Made by a program: the position numbers and the translations under genes | Part shown: in pieces, positions 11,806 to 23,688 of the stretch | Position numbering within the stretch: position 1 is the stretch's first letter | How the letters are laid out: each line of letters starts with the position of its first letter | Assembly: GCF_030272615.1 (NCBI RefSeq) | Contig: NC_081414.1 | Location: 813,293,069-813,357,068, forward strand | Source of the DNA: Cryptomeria japonica | Taxonomy: Eukaryota > Streptophyta > Pinopsida > Cupressales > Cupressaceae | DNA: 64,000 bases | Direction of reading: 5' to 3' | Notes under the pieces: generated by a model | Told to the model about the DNA's origin: nothing | The model's input: only the letters and a program-made list of their open reading frames with translations | Databases searched by the model: none

Positions 11806-12471
11806 CATGAGCGACAGAGATCAGAGATATCAACAGTGAGAGAAGGAGGCTGCCAAAGATGATAATGCTCGGGAATTCATCAAGAAGACCAAAGGATTCT
11901 AGACTAGCATGAGAGATTCTATGGTGGAAATGGTCCAGCTTTTAAAAGGATTGAACCGGTAATTGAGTGTTGGTAGACCTATACAAAACAGAGCAGAAGG
12001 GAGCAGCTCTGGTGGTGAGAAAACCTCAGCCAATACAAAGACTTTTAGGGCCAATTTTTTGGAAAAAAGAGCAGCACACAGAGAGGAAGAGCCACCTGAA
12101 CAAGAGGATGAAATGACAAGGCTTCATGTGAATACTATACCTTAAGCCCTGCCATATGCAGAGATATGACTATCGCGGAGTTCTACAAGATGAAAACAAG
12201 GAGTGGGCATAGGAGGAGAAGGTATGAAGAGAGTAAGGACATCCAGCACCGTTTGGGAAAGATCACTTGCCCAGCTTTTGATAGATCCGGTAGCTCCTCA
12301 GCAGGTGCTTGGTTGAGGAAATTTGAAACATATTTTTCATTAAACCCAATGTTTGAAGAAGAGGCTATCAAATTTGCTACCTTGCATCTTGAAGGAATAG
12401 CTCGCAAATGGTGGTATCATGGTATGGTGACCCAAAGGCATGACTCAATCACCACTTCAGCATATGATTGA
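11806..12471 (+). pseudogene. Ty3/gypsy gag remnant (gypsy-1)
   Basis: Short frame-shifted pieces encode a gag start (MSDRDQRYQQ near 11809) and a linker. From about 12166 they give a Retrotrans_gag-like core with GAWLRKFETYF, FATLHLEGIARKWWYHG and surrounding helices. The core is joined within a few codons to reverse transcriptase sequence at about 12440. The zinc knuckle, protease and N-terminal RT segments are therefore deleted. Stops and frameshifts make it non-functional. Confidence 0.75.
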
Positions 12472-12641
12472 GCTTAAGGAAGGAGCAAAACAAGTCATGG
12501 CGACTCCATATCGCCATCCCAAGAAATACAAAGAAGAGATTGAGAAGGCAATCAAGGATTTATTGGATATGGGGCATATAAGGCCTAGTTCCAGCCCATT
12601 TGCTTCATCCATAGTTTTGGTTAAGAAGAAGGATGGGACAA
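12440..12641 (+). pseudogene. gypsy-1 reverse transcriptase, first part
   Basis: This encodes the start of a Ty3/gypsy RT: YRHPKKYKEEIEKAIKDLL, then GHIRPSSSPFASSIVLVKKK ending at KDGT. The frame is broken at the GGGAC of the KDGTMRMC motif by the insertion at 12642-14014 and resumes at 14015. Confidence 0.85.
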
Positions 12642-14014
12642 TCTAACGTCCCCACTTTAAAATACAAGTTAATGGTATATAATAATAATAATAAAATTTA
12701 AAATTAAAATATACAAGTATAATTAAATATAATTAAATTTTAATTAAGTTAATGAATGGTCAAAAGACATGAAACGAAAAGTTGTGACTCCCTCAAACAT
12801 GAGACATAAAAGGGAGAAGAGAACCTCATTTTGAGGGGGATAATTTGGGGGGGAATCAGAAGTGAAGATCTGATTTAAATAAAAAGTGCAGATCTGATTG
12901 TGAAAGGTTGTGTCCCTCTCAAAGGGCAGAAGTGATGAAGAGTTGCACTTTGGCGAATGGTGAAAGGGTGTGTCTCTTGCCAAAGGACATCCATAATGAA
13001 GAAGTGTGACCTCTCCATCACATTGAGAGATATAAAGGAAAGGAATCAAAAGCATCCAGGGACAGGACCATCAATTAGATCAAATCGGAATTGTTATTAA
13101 GTTACAGGCAGTAACATCCTTGTTCTTGGTGGTATGCATGTGGATGTGCTGAATATGTATGCTTAATATATGAAGCCTGAAAATATTCTTATGCAGAATT
13201 TAGTAGCAATATTAATATAGACTGCAATATGTATGACAGTTTTACTTCATTTCAAAAGCATTCATTGTACATGAAAGACTATCATATATATAGCCCAATC
13301 CTTAGACTTCTGCTAATACCTATGAAGGATGGGAATGATTTGTGCAAAGAGAAGGGCGGTCTAATGTCATGACCCTGCCTATCAACTACTTATCCTCCTC
13401 CTAGCATACAGAAACAAATAAATAAAAAGACATCGTTGATTAGAAAATCATCTCATTTATGAGACTTCACGGTTTTCTCATGAAAGGAGATACAGACCAG
13501 CGATTCAAAATTTACATCAGCAACAATACAGCAATCCTACATGATATCGAATAGTAAGAGTTGTGTATACTTTAATTAATGTTGTTATTAATCCTTGAAG
13601 TGGTGCAGTCACCTTAATGATTAGTTAGAGGCAAAGCGCATGTAATCAAAGGGTGCCACTACCAAAAGATATACCCATGGGAAGAGAAATGCCCTTCCAC
13701 CCAATAAGGAGATATATATGTAGCATATCGACCCCCAAAGGAAAAGGAAGGGGATCAGAAAAACAATTGGAGGATTATCAATCCTATGCAGAGCAGATAT
13801 AAGGGGGAGCAGACCGAACAACAGCAGAGACCCTTACATACAGCAGATTGATCTATGGACTAACATAATTATTCTGAGCAGCAGAACCTATAATAGCAGT
13901 TCCAAAATAAAAATCAGGCCAGTGAAAAGATCAGTTCAGACTATTATTAAGTTACAGGCGGTATCATTCTATTTCTGAGGCAAACATAAGGTGATCCTAG
14001 AAAGGGACATTACA
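12642..14014. mobile_element. 1.37-kb insertion in the gypsy-1 RT, probably a solo LTR
   Basis: The reverse transcriptase reading frame is interrupted exactly here. The termini are inverted, TAACGTCCC at the left and GGGACATTA at the right. Flanks GACAA (12637-12641) and GACTA (14015-14019) look like a 5-bp target duplication with one change. The ends match the TGTAACGTCCC type of plant LTR terminus after one mutation (TCTAACG). A 27-bp direct repeat containing ATTAAGTTACAGGC occurs twice inside (near 13094 and 13950). There is no coding region. A DNA transposon is less likely given the 5-bp duplication. Confidence 0.55.
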
Positions 14015-14790
14015 GACTATGAGGATGTGCATCGGTTATAAAGTCCTCAACAAAAGGACAATCAAACATCGCTATCCCATACTTGGAGTCGACAAATTTA
14101 TTGACGAGGAGCAGTGTATTTCTCTAAAGATTGATTGGTGGTCGGGGTACCACCAAATTAAGGTAAGACGAGGATGTGCACAAAATAGCTTTCAGGTGTC
14201 ATTATGCGCATTATGAGTTCATAGTCATGCCATTTGGTTTAACCAATGCACCCACCATATTCCAATCAGACATGAATCGGGTATTCATTCTTCAATTGGG
14301 GAAATTTGTATTGGTTTTCTTTGGTGACATTTTGATTTACAATAAGACATGAGAGGATCTTTCAAGCATTTAGATGAAGTGTTTGAAATACTTGAGCAGC
14401 ATTCATTTTATGCTGAGGTCTTCAAATGTGAGTTTGGGTTGACTGAGAATATATATTTGGGGTTTAAGATTAGTGCCCAAGGTGTTAGTGTGGATGAGGA
14501 GAAGATCAAGGCAATCCAGGATTGGCCTAGACCAAGGAATTTGACACACTTGAGAGGATTTGTGGGACTTTGCAGCTATTATAGAAGATTTGTAAAAGAG
14601 TTCTCACAACTTGCAGCTCCTTTGACAAATCTGACAAAGAAAGGGACATTCTCTTGGAGTCCAACACCCCAACAAGCTTTTGATAAACTTAAGGAGGTAA
14701 CGAGTTCATGTCCTATGTTGGCAATTCCTGATTTTTCACCTCCTTCTATTCTAGGATGTGATGCTTCAAGAGAAGGCATTAGGGCGTCTT
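14015..14790 (+). pseudogene. gypsy-1 reverse transcriptase, second part, and start of RNase H
   Basis: This continues RT after the insertion: MRMCIGYKVLNKRTIKHRYP, then GYHQIKV. A frameshifted MPFGLTNAPTIFQ block lies near 14229. The catalytic YxDD region near 14320 reads FFGDI, so one catalytic aspartate is Gly. The thumb/connection region LGFKISAQGVSVDEEKIKAI and the tether LRGFVGLCSYYRRFV follow. RNase H begins at ILGCDASREGIRAS and is cut off by a stop at 14790. The style suggests a chromovirus-like Ty3/gypsy lineage, but I would not assign a clade. Confidence 0.85.
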
Positions 14791-14794
14791 AGGA

Positions 14795-15809
14795 AGCTCA
14801 AGGAGGCTGAACGAAATTTCTCTATTTATGACAAAAATGTTGACTATCATGCATGCTCTAGTCAAATTTCGACAATACTTGGTTTGTGGGAGATTTGTGG
14901 TCAAAATGGATCATAACAGTTTTAAATTCTTGCTCAACCAAAGGGATTTGAATGATAGGCAGCAGAAATAGGTGGGCAAACTTCAAGCCTATGATTTTGA
15001 TGTTGAGAATGTAAAAGGGAATAATAATGTGGTGGCTGATGCATTCTCCAGGAAGCCTTACTTCTGTTCTATAACTGATATATCTGCTGATTGAAAGGAT
15101 TTTATAATGGCTGAGTATAATAAGAATCCAATTGCTAATGATATTTTGGAAGGGAAATTGAAAAATAATACGTTTAAGATGGTTGACCATCTCATCCTTT
15201 ACAAAGATCAGGTATAGCTCGTACCTAAATCCAAGATGGAGAGGATTTTGATGGTATGTCATAACAAACCATTTGCTGGTCATCCAAGCTTCTACAAGAC
15301 ATACAAGCAGGTGAGAGAACATTTTTCATTGAAAGGGCTTAAGAATGATGTGTAACAGCATGTCAGAGAATTTATGGAATGTTAACCGAAAAAAACAGAG
15401 CATATTTTTCCAGAAAGATTATTGCATCCCCTACCCATTCCAAATCAGATATGGGAGAGCATATCCATGGACTTCATTACGGGATTGCCAAAGGTACATG
15501 GTAAGGATTGTATATATGTGGTTGTTGATAGGCTCACAAAATAATAAAATATGCTCACTTTCATGCAATTTCTTCATAATATAATGCCTTGCGAGTGGTA
15601 GATCTATTTTTTAGAAATATTTTCAAACTTCATAGTTTGCCAAAGAACATCGTAAGTCACAGAGACAACAAGTTTCTCAAGCTTGTTTTGGCAAGAACTA
15701 TTTCGATTAACCAATACAAAATTGACACCAAGTACTAGCTATCATCCACAAATTAATGAGCAACCTAAAATCATGAACAAATGGATACAAGGCTACCTAA
15801 GGAACTATG
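14795..15809 (+). pseudogene. gypsy-1 RNase H tail and integrase, N-terminal part
   Basis: Pieces in shifting frames give an RNase H/tether tail (VVKMDHNSFKFLLNQ, then VKGNNNVVADAFSRKP), the integrase zinc region (GHPSFYKTYKQVREHF) and the catalytic core. The core motif [15 protein letters not shown] carries the first Asp. The second motif reads IVSHRDNKF where SDRD is expected, so that Asp is His. The frame runs to RNYV at 15809, where element A1 is inserted, and resumes at 42384. Confidence 0.8.
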
Positions 15810-16346
15810 TGTTGTGACCATTTCACACATCGCCCCATTAGGATGGGGACCCCCTCTTTTTTCTTGGGTTTTGCTTTTCCCTTAGCTAGGTTTTCTCTCT
15901 GCTTGCTAGGTTTTGATTGAGTGAGTGGTCGCCTGGGCTGGGTAGATTAGGGTTTCCTTCAAAGCTAAGTAAAGTCTGGATTTGGGAGGTCATAGGTTGT
16001 CTACATTGAACCCTAAGGTTGTCGCAAGATGTGTTTTACCTTTCAGAGGAATGAGGATGGATAGATTGAGTGAAAGAGATGGTAGGTCTCAGATCAGGGT
16101 AGGTTTGGAATGATGGTTTTCATGTCAGAGTCTTGTTTTCCTCCAGGTCAGAGCCTATTAAGCAGAGTCAGTGGCCAAGGGGAGACTCAGGAGGTGATTT
16201 CAGGGACTAACGAGCAAAATCACTTGATGAGGATTGAAGAAGTCATGGAAAGTTATATCCAAGACAAAAAGAGAAGGTTTGATGGATGTTTGCCTTAGAG
16301 AGGAGGTTTTAGACCTTGGGATGATGAAAATCAACCCAAAAGGAGA

Positions 16347-18848
16347 ATTTCGATCCTGACCCTTCCAATGGGTCTAGAGCGAAATCTTCCATTTTGCCTT
16401 CCTTTGGCCTTAAAAACCCAGTTTGACCTTGCCTGGACCCAGTTGGTTGATGGATTGTCTGGATTGCGATAGAAGGAAGTTGAATTGATCAAGTTTGGAG
16501 GAGAATGAGATGAAAGGAAGTGAGAAACTAGACTAAAAGGTGGATTTCGCTCCTGACCCTTCCAAAGGGTCCAGAGCGAAAATCCTTGAAGACCTCAATT
16601 TCTTCCGTGTCTAGGCCAAATTCTTAATTTCTAAGGCATGTTTGGAGGTGTTTTTGAATGTTCTAGCCTTAGGAAGTGATTAAAGGTGGAAAAGATGAAG
16701 GATTCTGACCTAAAAGGTGAATTTCGCTCCTGACCCTTCCAAAGGGTCCAGAGCGAAATTCTTGAAAAGACTCATTTCTCCCTTAGCCAAAGTCGAGATC
16801 TTGGTGGAGATACAAGAAGAACGATCTATGTTTGCCTCCCAAAGAAGATTAGAGTTGGAAAAATCAAGAATCAAGCTCAAAACATGATTTTCGCTCCTGA
16901 CCCTTCCAAAGGGTCCAGAGCGAAAATCCTTCTAGCTCTTATTTTCTTCCTTGTTTTGGCTAGGCGGTGGCATGATGGAGGATGAATTGGTATGTTCTTG
17001 CCTTGAGAGGGGGTTGGATGCTGTGAAAGATGAAGATTTTAGCCTAGAAGGTGAATTTCGCTCCTGACCCTTCCAAAGGGTCCAGAGCGAAATTCATTAT
17101 AAACCTCATTTGCTCCCTTGTTTGGGCTTAAAACCTTGTTCCTTAGGTGGAGAATGATCCATGTTTGCCTCCCAGAGAAGATTGAAGTTGGAAAAATGAA
17201 CAATCAAGCCTAGAACATGATTTTCGCCCCTGACCCTTCCAAAGGGTCCAGAGCGAAAATCTACCTAGAACTCATTTCCTTCTTTGTTTGACCAAGTTTT
17301 GATATCCAAGGCATGTTGAAAGGAAGAATGGACATGTTTTTGCCTTTGGGAATGTTTGAAAGCATTGAAGAGTGAGGGTTTTAGCCTAGAAGGTGAATTT
17401 CGCTCCTGACCCTTCCAAAGGGTCCAGAGCGAAATTCCTTGCAAACCTATTTTTTTAACCTTGCTTGGGCTTAAAACTTTGTTCCTTGGATGAGAAACAA
17501 TGAAATTTTGTCTTGTAAGGAAGAATGAGATTGAAAGGATAAAGAATCAAGTCAAGAATGAGATTTTCACTCCTGACCCTTCCAAAGGGTCCAGAGCAAA
17601 TTTTCTCAAAACCTCTCTTTTCTCTCAACTTTGTGCTAGAACAAGTGTGGGCTAAGGTAAATTCAAGAAGGAGAAGTCCTTAGGAATGACTTCAAATTGC
17701 CAATGATTATCAAATTTGAAGGAATTGAGCCAAATTGTGAATTTCGCTCCTAACCCTTCCAAAGGGTCCAGAGCGAAAATTCTACAATCACCTATTTTCC
17801 TTGCAAAATCAAGTCAAACTTGGGTTTTTATAGCTTGGATGAGTGAGGAGAAGTGTTTTCTTGCCTTTTGAGGTTGATTCAAGTTGAAAGGATGGAGGAA
17901 GAAGACTAAAAAGTGATTTTCGCTCCTGACCCTTCCATAGGGTCCAGAGCGAAAACCCTAAAAACCACCTTTTTTCTCCAAAATTTGAGTAAAGTCAGGC
18001 CTAGACAAGGGTGAGAGAAGCCATTTGGATTGCCTTGGAAAGACTCTTGATCACCAAAAATGCAAATTTTGAGCTAAGACTTGAATTTCGCTCCTCACCC
18101 TTCCAAAGGGTCCAAAGCGAAATTCTGGATAGGTCCTGTCCCTGGCTAGATTTTTGAGCGAATTTTCCTTTTTTGGCATTGTGAGGATCAAACAAATGTT
18201 GCCAAGTTGATAAGTGGATTCAAAATGAGGGAGTCTAGATGAGTCGAAGTGAAGAAAATGAAATTGGGTGTGAATAAGCAAGCAAAGGGTGAATTTCGCT
18301 CCTGACCCTTCCAGAGGGTCCAGAGCTAAATTCTTCAAAACCACTATTTCCCCCTTGTGTCAAGACAGGATTTTGATCCCTAGGGCATGAAAAGATTGGA
18401 GTGAGGTTATTTAAGCCTTGCAAGATAAGTTGAAAGTGAAGGAGATGGAAAATTCAGCCTAGAAGGTGAATTTCGCTCCTGACCCTTCCAAAAGGTCCAG
18501 AGCAAAATTCACAAAATATCATGTTTTCCTCCAAGATTATGTTGAGCCAAGTCAGTGATCAAGGTGGATTTTCCTTAGAGATTGCCTTAGAAGAGATTGT
18601 CAATGAAACAAAGGTGAGTTTAACCTTAAAAGTGAATTTCGCTCCTGACCCTTTCAAAGGGTCCAGAGCGAAATTCTCATTATCACCTAATTTGCCCATG
18701 TAAGCAACTAAAGAATTGAATCCCTAGGCTTTGTTGAGCTAAAACAAGCATATGCTCACCTTTGAGAGGATTTTGGAGTAAAAAATGAGACAATTAAGGC
18801 AAAATCAAGGAAATCGCTCCTGACCCTTCCAAAGGGTCCAGGGCGAAA
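16347..18848 (+). repeat. A1 hairpin array, 15 units
   Basis: Fifteen copies of a roughly 40-nt inverted repeat start near 16347, 16544, 16724, 16887, 17056, 17221, 17396, 17563, 17740, 17918, 18084, 18292, 18470, 18636 and 18812, giving a spacing of 163-208 bp. The outer stem is TTTCGCTC/GAGCGAAA, followed by a 2x2 internal loop CT/CA. The inner stem is GACCCTT/AAGGGTC with loop CCA. The roughly 135 bp between copies are strongly diverged while the hairpins are nearly identical. Every frame through a hairpin is open, which creates spurious ORFs. Confidence 0.95.
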
Positions 18849-19297
18849 TCCTTCGAGATACCTATTTTTCACCTTGTTTGGACTAGGCAAAGAAATGATG
18901 ACAAGAGCATGAAGGGGTGAAAAGTCAAGGTCATGAAGATGTTGATTAATGAAGCAAATATAAATAAGTGAGATAGTCAAACAAGCCTCCTTGGGGTGAC
19001 CTAAAACTCTCTCATACCATGAACATTCTAGTGTCTTAAGAGAAAAAAATCTTCTAGATTTACCTTGTCTCTTAAAAAAAAAATCATTCACATGCGAACC
19101 TCTTCAAGGGCATTTTTCCTATTTCAAATCATTTACTAAACCTTATCCTTGATTAAATACAGCAAATATACCTTGATTAAGCAATTCCTAAGATCGGCAA
19201 AATAAAAAAAAAATCAACCTTTAGGCTTTGAAGTTATCCTAAAAATAAAAAAAATCCACACTTGGCACTTAAAGCATTTTATTTTTGCTTTATAATC

Positions 19298-19391
19298 AAG
19301 TCGGCCAGCTTGTAGAGGGGTTTTTATTTTATTTATTTATGTATTAATCAAGTCGGCCTATTAGCAAAATGAGGTGAGCGCCCTATAAAGG
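19298..19391 (+). promoter_or_regulatory. A1 internal promoter module
   Basis: Two AAGTCGGCC boxes (19298-19306 and 19350-19358, 52 bp apart) are followed by GTGAGCGCCC and a TATA box TATAAA at 19384-19389. The same arrangement is present in A2, B-minus, B1 and B2, although flanking sequence has diverged. It lies about 500 bp upstream of the long coding region and would drive it. This is an inference from conservation; no transcript is known. Confidence 0.7.
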
Positions 19392-19895
19392 AAAGGTATG
19401 TTTTGAAATCATTAATCAATCATTCATTTTCCCTCATGCGAATTAGAAGAGCAGATTTGGAGGTGCGAAATTGAGCAGATTGAAGGTTAATTTCCAGATT
19501 TTGAAGGCGAACTTCTTGCTGGAAGCTGATTGAAGGTTGAAGCCATCAAAGGGAAGGACCTGAAATTCAAATCAAAGACCTTTGTCCAGCAGATCTCCAT
19601 TTTCCTTTATCCATTTTTTCAAGGTTGATAGCTAAAAATCAAGGACGTATGTATAATCAGATTTTTGAAGGCATCTTGAGGATTAGATTTGATTTTCTAT
19701 ATTAATCCTTTGTAAGATTATGTCTTGCATAATCTGATTTAATTCATAAGTAATATCAATTTAAAAATTCATAGTTCTAAGGATTTATCACATTATTTTC
19801 AAATTGTAATCTTTTTATTTCCTTGAAAGGTCTCAAATCTCCTATTTTAAGATATCATGCTCAAACCTAACTTAAGCGTTTCTTGTAGGTATCAA

Positions 19896-22793
19896 ATGAT
19901 GACCCCCAAAGCCAGTGGATCTACTACCCAACAAGCTCTCATCAAGGAGGATCAGAAGAACGATGAATTGGAGACCAGGATCGTGTCCAAGTGGAGCAAT
20001 ATTGGAGACACCAATCTAAGAAACTTCAATGTGAAGAAGTTTCGGGAAGCGCCCTACATCGGCAAGCCGTCGCCTATTGCCAAGAGGATAATTGAGAGTG
20101 GCATCATCAAGGCTGCAGGTTTCCCTCCTGCAGTCAAGTGACACGAATTGATGATTGAATGTGCCCGGCACTATGATTCACATTCAAGGACGATCGTAGC
20201 CGAGGATGGAACTGTCTTAGCCTACCTTTCAGAGGAAGCTATAAGTGAAGCTTTTCATCTCCCGGAGCAGAGAGACATGATCTACAGAAGTTTGGAAGGA
20301 GCTAGGTCTATCTATGAGGATGATCCTGATTCCTGTTTGAATTTCATCAAGAAGAATTGGTTACTCAAGAGTAGACCTCGCTTGAACAAGATTCTCAATA
20401 CCTCGCACAGAATTGATTTCCAAGAAGAATTCAAGGACTTATAACCATGCTCAATCAGGTTACTCGTGCCTCTCAAGCCTTCTTCTTCGACAAATGGATG
20501 TTCTTCTTCATACAAGTGATTGTCCAAGGAAAAGGAAAGCTCAATTGGGCTAGAATCATTAGTAATAACCTGGACGTGCAGTTGAGGAGGCTAGCCCCTA
20601 CCAAGTCATTTCACATGAGTTCATATGTTATATATTCCTTAGTCAGGAGTTTTGAGTATGCAGGGCTACCACACAGAGTTGTTGTTGGGAGAGGACCCGG
20701 ACAAATAAGAGTTTGTGATTCTTATGTTCAACTACATCATCCGCCAAGGAATGACTACAAGCTAATCAATGACACCTTCATGATGTATATCACCAGGACA
20801 TTGCAAGGAGGGATTCATCACCGATTGTCTCCGGAGGCACAAGAACTCGTGAAGAAGCATGGTGCATGGTTCATTCAGTTTCCAAAATTCACCTATATCA
20901 GGGTCCATGGATGTCCTTCACCTCCCTATATGTTGCCAAGGTATCCTACAGATAGGATAATATTACTTGAAGTGACCAGACAGTTGGCAGCCTATGCTAG
21001 AGCATCAAGACATAAGCATGGAAATGGAATCCCTGTACCCATTCTACTAGGGAATTCAATTGAAGTATGTCCTAATTCTCAAGCCGTGGAAGATACAGAA
21101 AAGGAGTTATCTCTATATTCGTTCACATCCTTTGCCTCAAGGGAGAATTTTGACCCTCATGGTCACATGGAAGAGATAGTCGGGAAGAAATACAAGCATG
21201 AGTTTCAAGTAGAGGACTTCTGGATGAATATTCGAGATGATATGGAGGTGAAAAGAAAGATGCATTCCAGATTACCCTTGGATCTCATCAGGAAATATAA
21301 GGTTTATAGAGTAGCCGATCAAGCCCAGGACAGTGGTAGATATCTCCAATCTTCCTATGAGAAGGAGGATAAAGAGGTGAGGATAAAATTGGAACGCGCC
21401 CAAAGTTGCAGACTTAAGAGCATTAATGGATCCCGTTTTAACTTGCACTCGCAAATGGGTGGACGTACAGCATCAAAAGTTGAAAGAGCAGAATGTATCT
21501 ATGACATTCACCCTGGAAACAAGAACAGAGGAAGGAGAAGCAAGTGTGAGTGAGAATGCTTCTCATTCCAAGGGATTGAAGAGAAAGGAAGGACTTGAGA
21601 AGAGAGAGCCTTCCAAGAAGAAACAAAAGGAGAATCCTGATCGTCCACCGAGTACATCTTCTAGGCATGAAAAAGAAACAAGTCAAAGAGAAGATCAAAG
21701 ACAGATAGTGTATGAGATTGATGAGTCTATGGAATCCATGGTGCAGAATGATAAACAAGGTAAAGGACAAACACCTCAGCATTCATCAAGCCAATCTCTC
21801 CAGGTTGGGGCTAATGAGCAACAAGAAGGAAGGAATGATGATGAAGCAACATCCCCCTTCAGAGAAGATAGACCTCTACCCAAGGAAATACAAGTGAGGG
21901 AAAGAAAGTCTTCTATTCCAGATTGGCTAAAAAAAAGACTGACAAGGGTAGTTGTGGTCGAAAAGGAAGAACAAGTGTTCGACTTGGAAAATCTCATAGG
22001 AAGTTCTCATGAAGAGATAGAAAAGAAGAAGGCTACGAAGATGTCAAAGGTAATTAGAGATGAAGCAGGATCCAGAAAGGTTCAGATAGCTACACCAGTG
22101 GTAGACAAGTATGAGGATGAGATTCTAGCAGAGGAATATGATCTAGAGACATTTGATCTTGGTCCACTTACCTTCGAGCGGGCTATGGAAGAAGCAACTG
22201 ATTCAGTGAGAGCACTTAATGATAAACTCGAGGAAGAAATGGAAAAGAATAAGAAGCTAGAAAGAGAGGTTAGTGCTTGGAGAAATTACTTTAGTCAGCC
22301 TTTGAGATGACAAGATCCAGCAATATCACCTTTGCAGGCACTTCCTCCCGAATCGATAAATGAGGCAGAAAGGATGAAGAACTTAGCCCAACTCATGAGT
22401 TCTTGGATTGATGAATCTTACAAGGTCGCCATTCAATTTGCAACAAGGAGGATGACATCAGTCCATTGGGCTATCCAGGTTCTTGAGATCATTCATAATA
22501 TATTGATAACTGTAGATGCATTCGCTCACACAAGAGATGTTGTCATCCCGGTCTTGCAAGTGATAAGAAGGACATCGAGACAGATTCTAGCACAAGAGAA
22601 GATAATGGATGGAGAAACCCATAGCCTTCTGTAGTGGTCAACTTTGCTCCAGATGAAGGAAGTTCTTTTCGAAAATATCAATACCAGATGCAGCCGAGTT
22701 GAAGACACCATCCACCCTATTCAAGACAAGGTGTTTGATGTGTTGTGTACAATCCTTGATAGAAGGATTGAGATCGAGACAGATGTGGATATC
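19896..22793 (+). pseudogene. A1 LTR-borne gene of unknown function (decayed), first part
   Basis: This is a roughly 1,060-codon gene, continued at 40431-40730. The start is the first ATG after a TTGTAG that resembles a splice acceptor; the same CAAATG start is found in A2. I do not recognise the family with certainty. The N-terminal half (SKWSNIGDTNLRNFNVKKF, later SFHMSSYVIYSLVRSFEYA) resembles the extra ORF of some plant Ty3/gypsy elements. A basic patch KRKEGLEKREPSKKKQK near 21590 could be a nuclear signal. An acidic region and a short coiled coil (EEEMEKNKKLEREV) follow. Compared with A2 it is broken by stops at 20139, 22308 and 22632 and by single-base frameshifts near 20442 and 21405. 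It is interrupted at 22793 by A2. Confidence 0.7.
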
Positions 22794-23680
22794 TGTTGAT
22801 GTGTATTTTGTACACGACCAAACACAGAATAAAATACCTAAAGGTACCTTATCCTCTCTTGATTAAAGTCTCTGAATGCTGAAGATGTCGCGAAAAGGAT
22901 CAATCGGGATGACTTCAAGGTTCTTTGTTGTAGGATCTCTACGTGTGGATAAGCACCAGTGGTCGTTGTATATGTTGTTTCTTCAAGGGGCCTTACATAC
23001 TTTCAAAGAAAGCTTGTCCACATTTTCTTTCCAAATGCAGGAACAGGATTTTCATAACACTAACGAATTTTCAAAAAATGTCAAAAGATAAGGGTTTCTA
23101 AGAAGGAATACTTGAACTAATCCTAAGAATGACTCAATGAAGACTAGACTTGATAAGATTCTACCAATTTCAGTTTCGCCAAGAAATTACAACTTTACTG
23201 GAATTGATGCGATCTTCTAAGGGGATTCAATAGTTTTTCAAATCATCAAGGATATAGATACTATCATAGAGATACATATCAATACTTCCAAGAATGATTG
23301 AATTCTTAATCAATCTCAAGGTTTCCAGTTGACCACACAAGGCGTCCTTACAATCAGTAAGAAGCCAGTGGTTTGGAATATGAATCTTATCAAAGATCAA
23401 GCACAACACTTCGTCTTTCAAACTTAAAATCTAAATGCTATTTCGACTGAGAGTGATTCAAGAAGATAAACAATCATGAAGATAACCACAAGTATTACAA
23501 TAAAACACCATAACTTCAATATTTTATTGATCTCATAGCCAAATGGACAACAATTGTTCAAAATTCTTTCTTCACTTACTCAATCTTGCTACAACAATAA
23601 CTTTCTAACTTTCTTCTCTTTTAGCTCTCTCTCTTCTCTAACTTTTTCTCTCTAACCTCTTAAAATGAAATGAGTGAGGG

Positions 23681-23688
23681 TATATATA
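23681..23688 (-). promoter_or_regulatory. A2 second TATA box (putative LTR promoter)
   Basis: TATATATA sits in GAGTGAGGGTATATATAG, the reverse complement of the CTATATAAGCCCTCACTC context in A1 (40920-40926). B1 (31957-31963), B2 (55418-55424) and B-minus (near 24609-24616) keep a TATATAAG box at the same relative place. It would mark the start of R if these units are LTRs. Confidence 0.6.

Noticed and set aside
16347-18848. CRISPR-like array (about 40-nt palindromic repeats with unique spacers)
   Set aside because: Spacers are about 135 bp and variable, the setting is plant nuclear retroelement DNA with no cas genes, and the same array occurs in five transposon copies.
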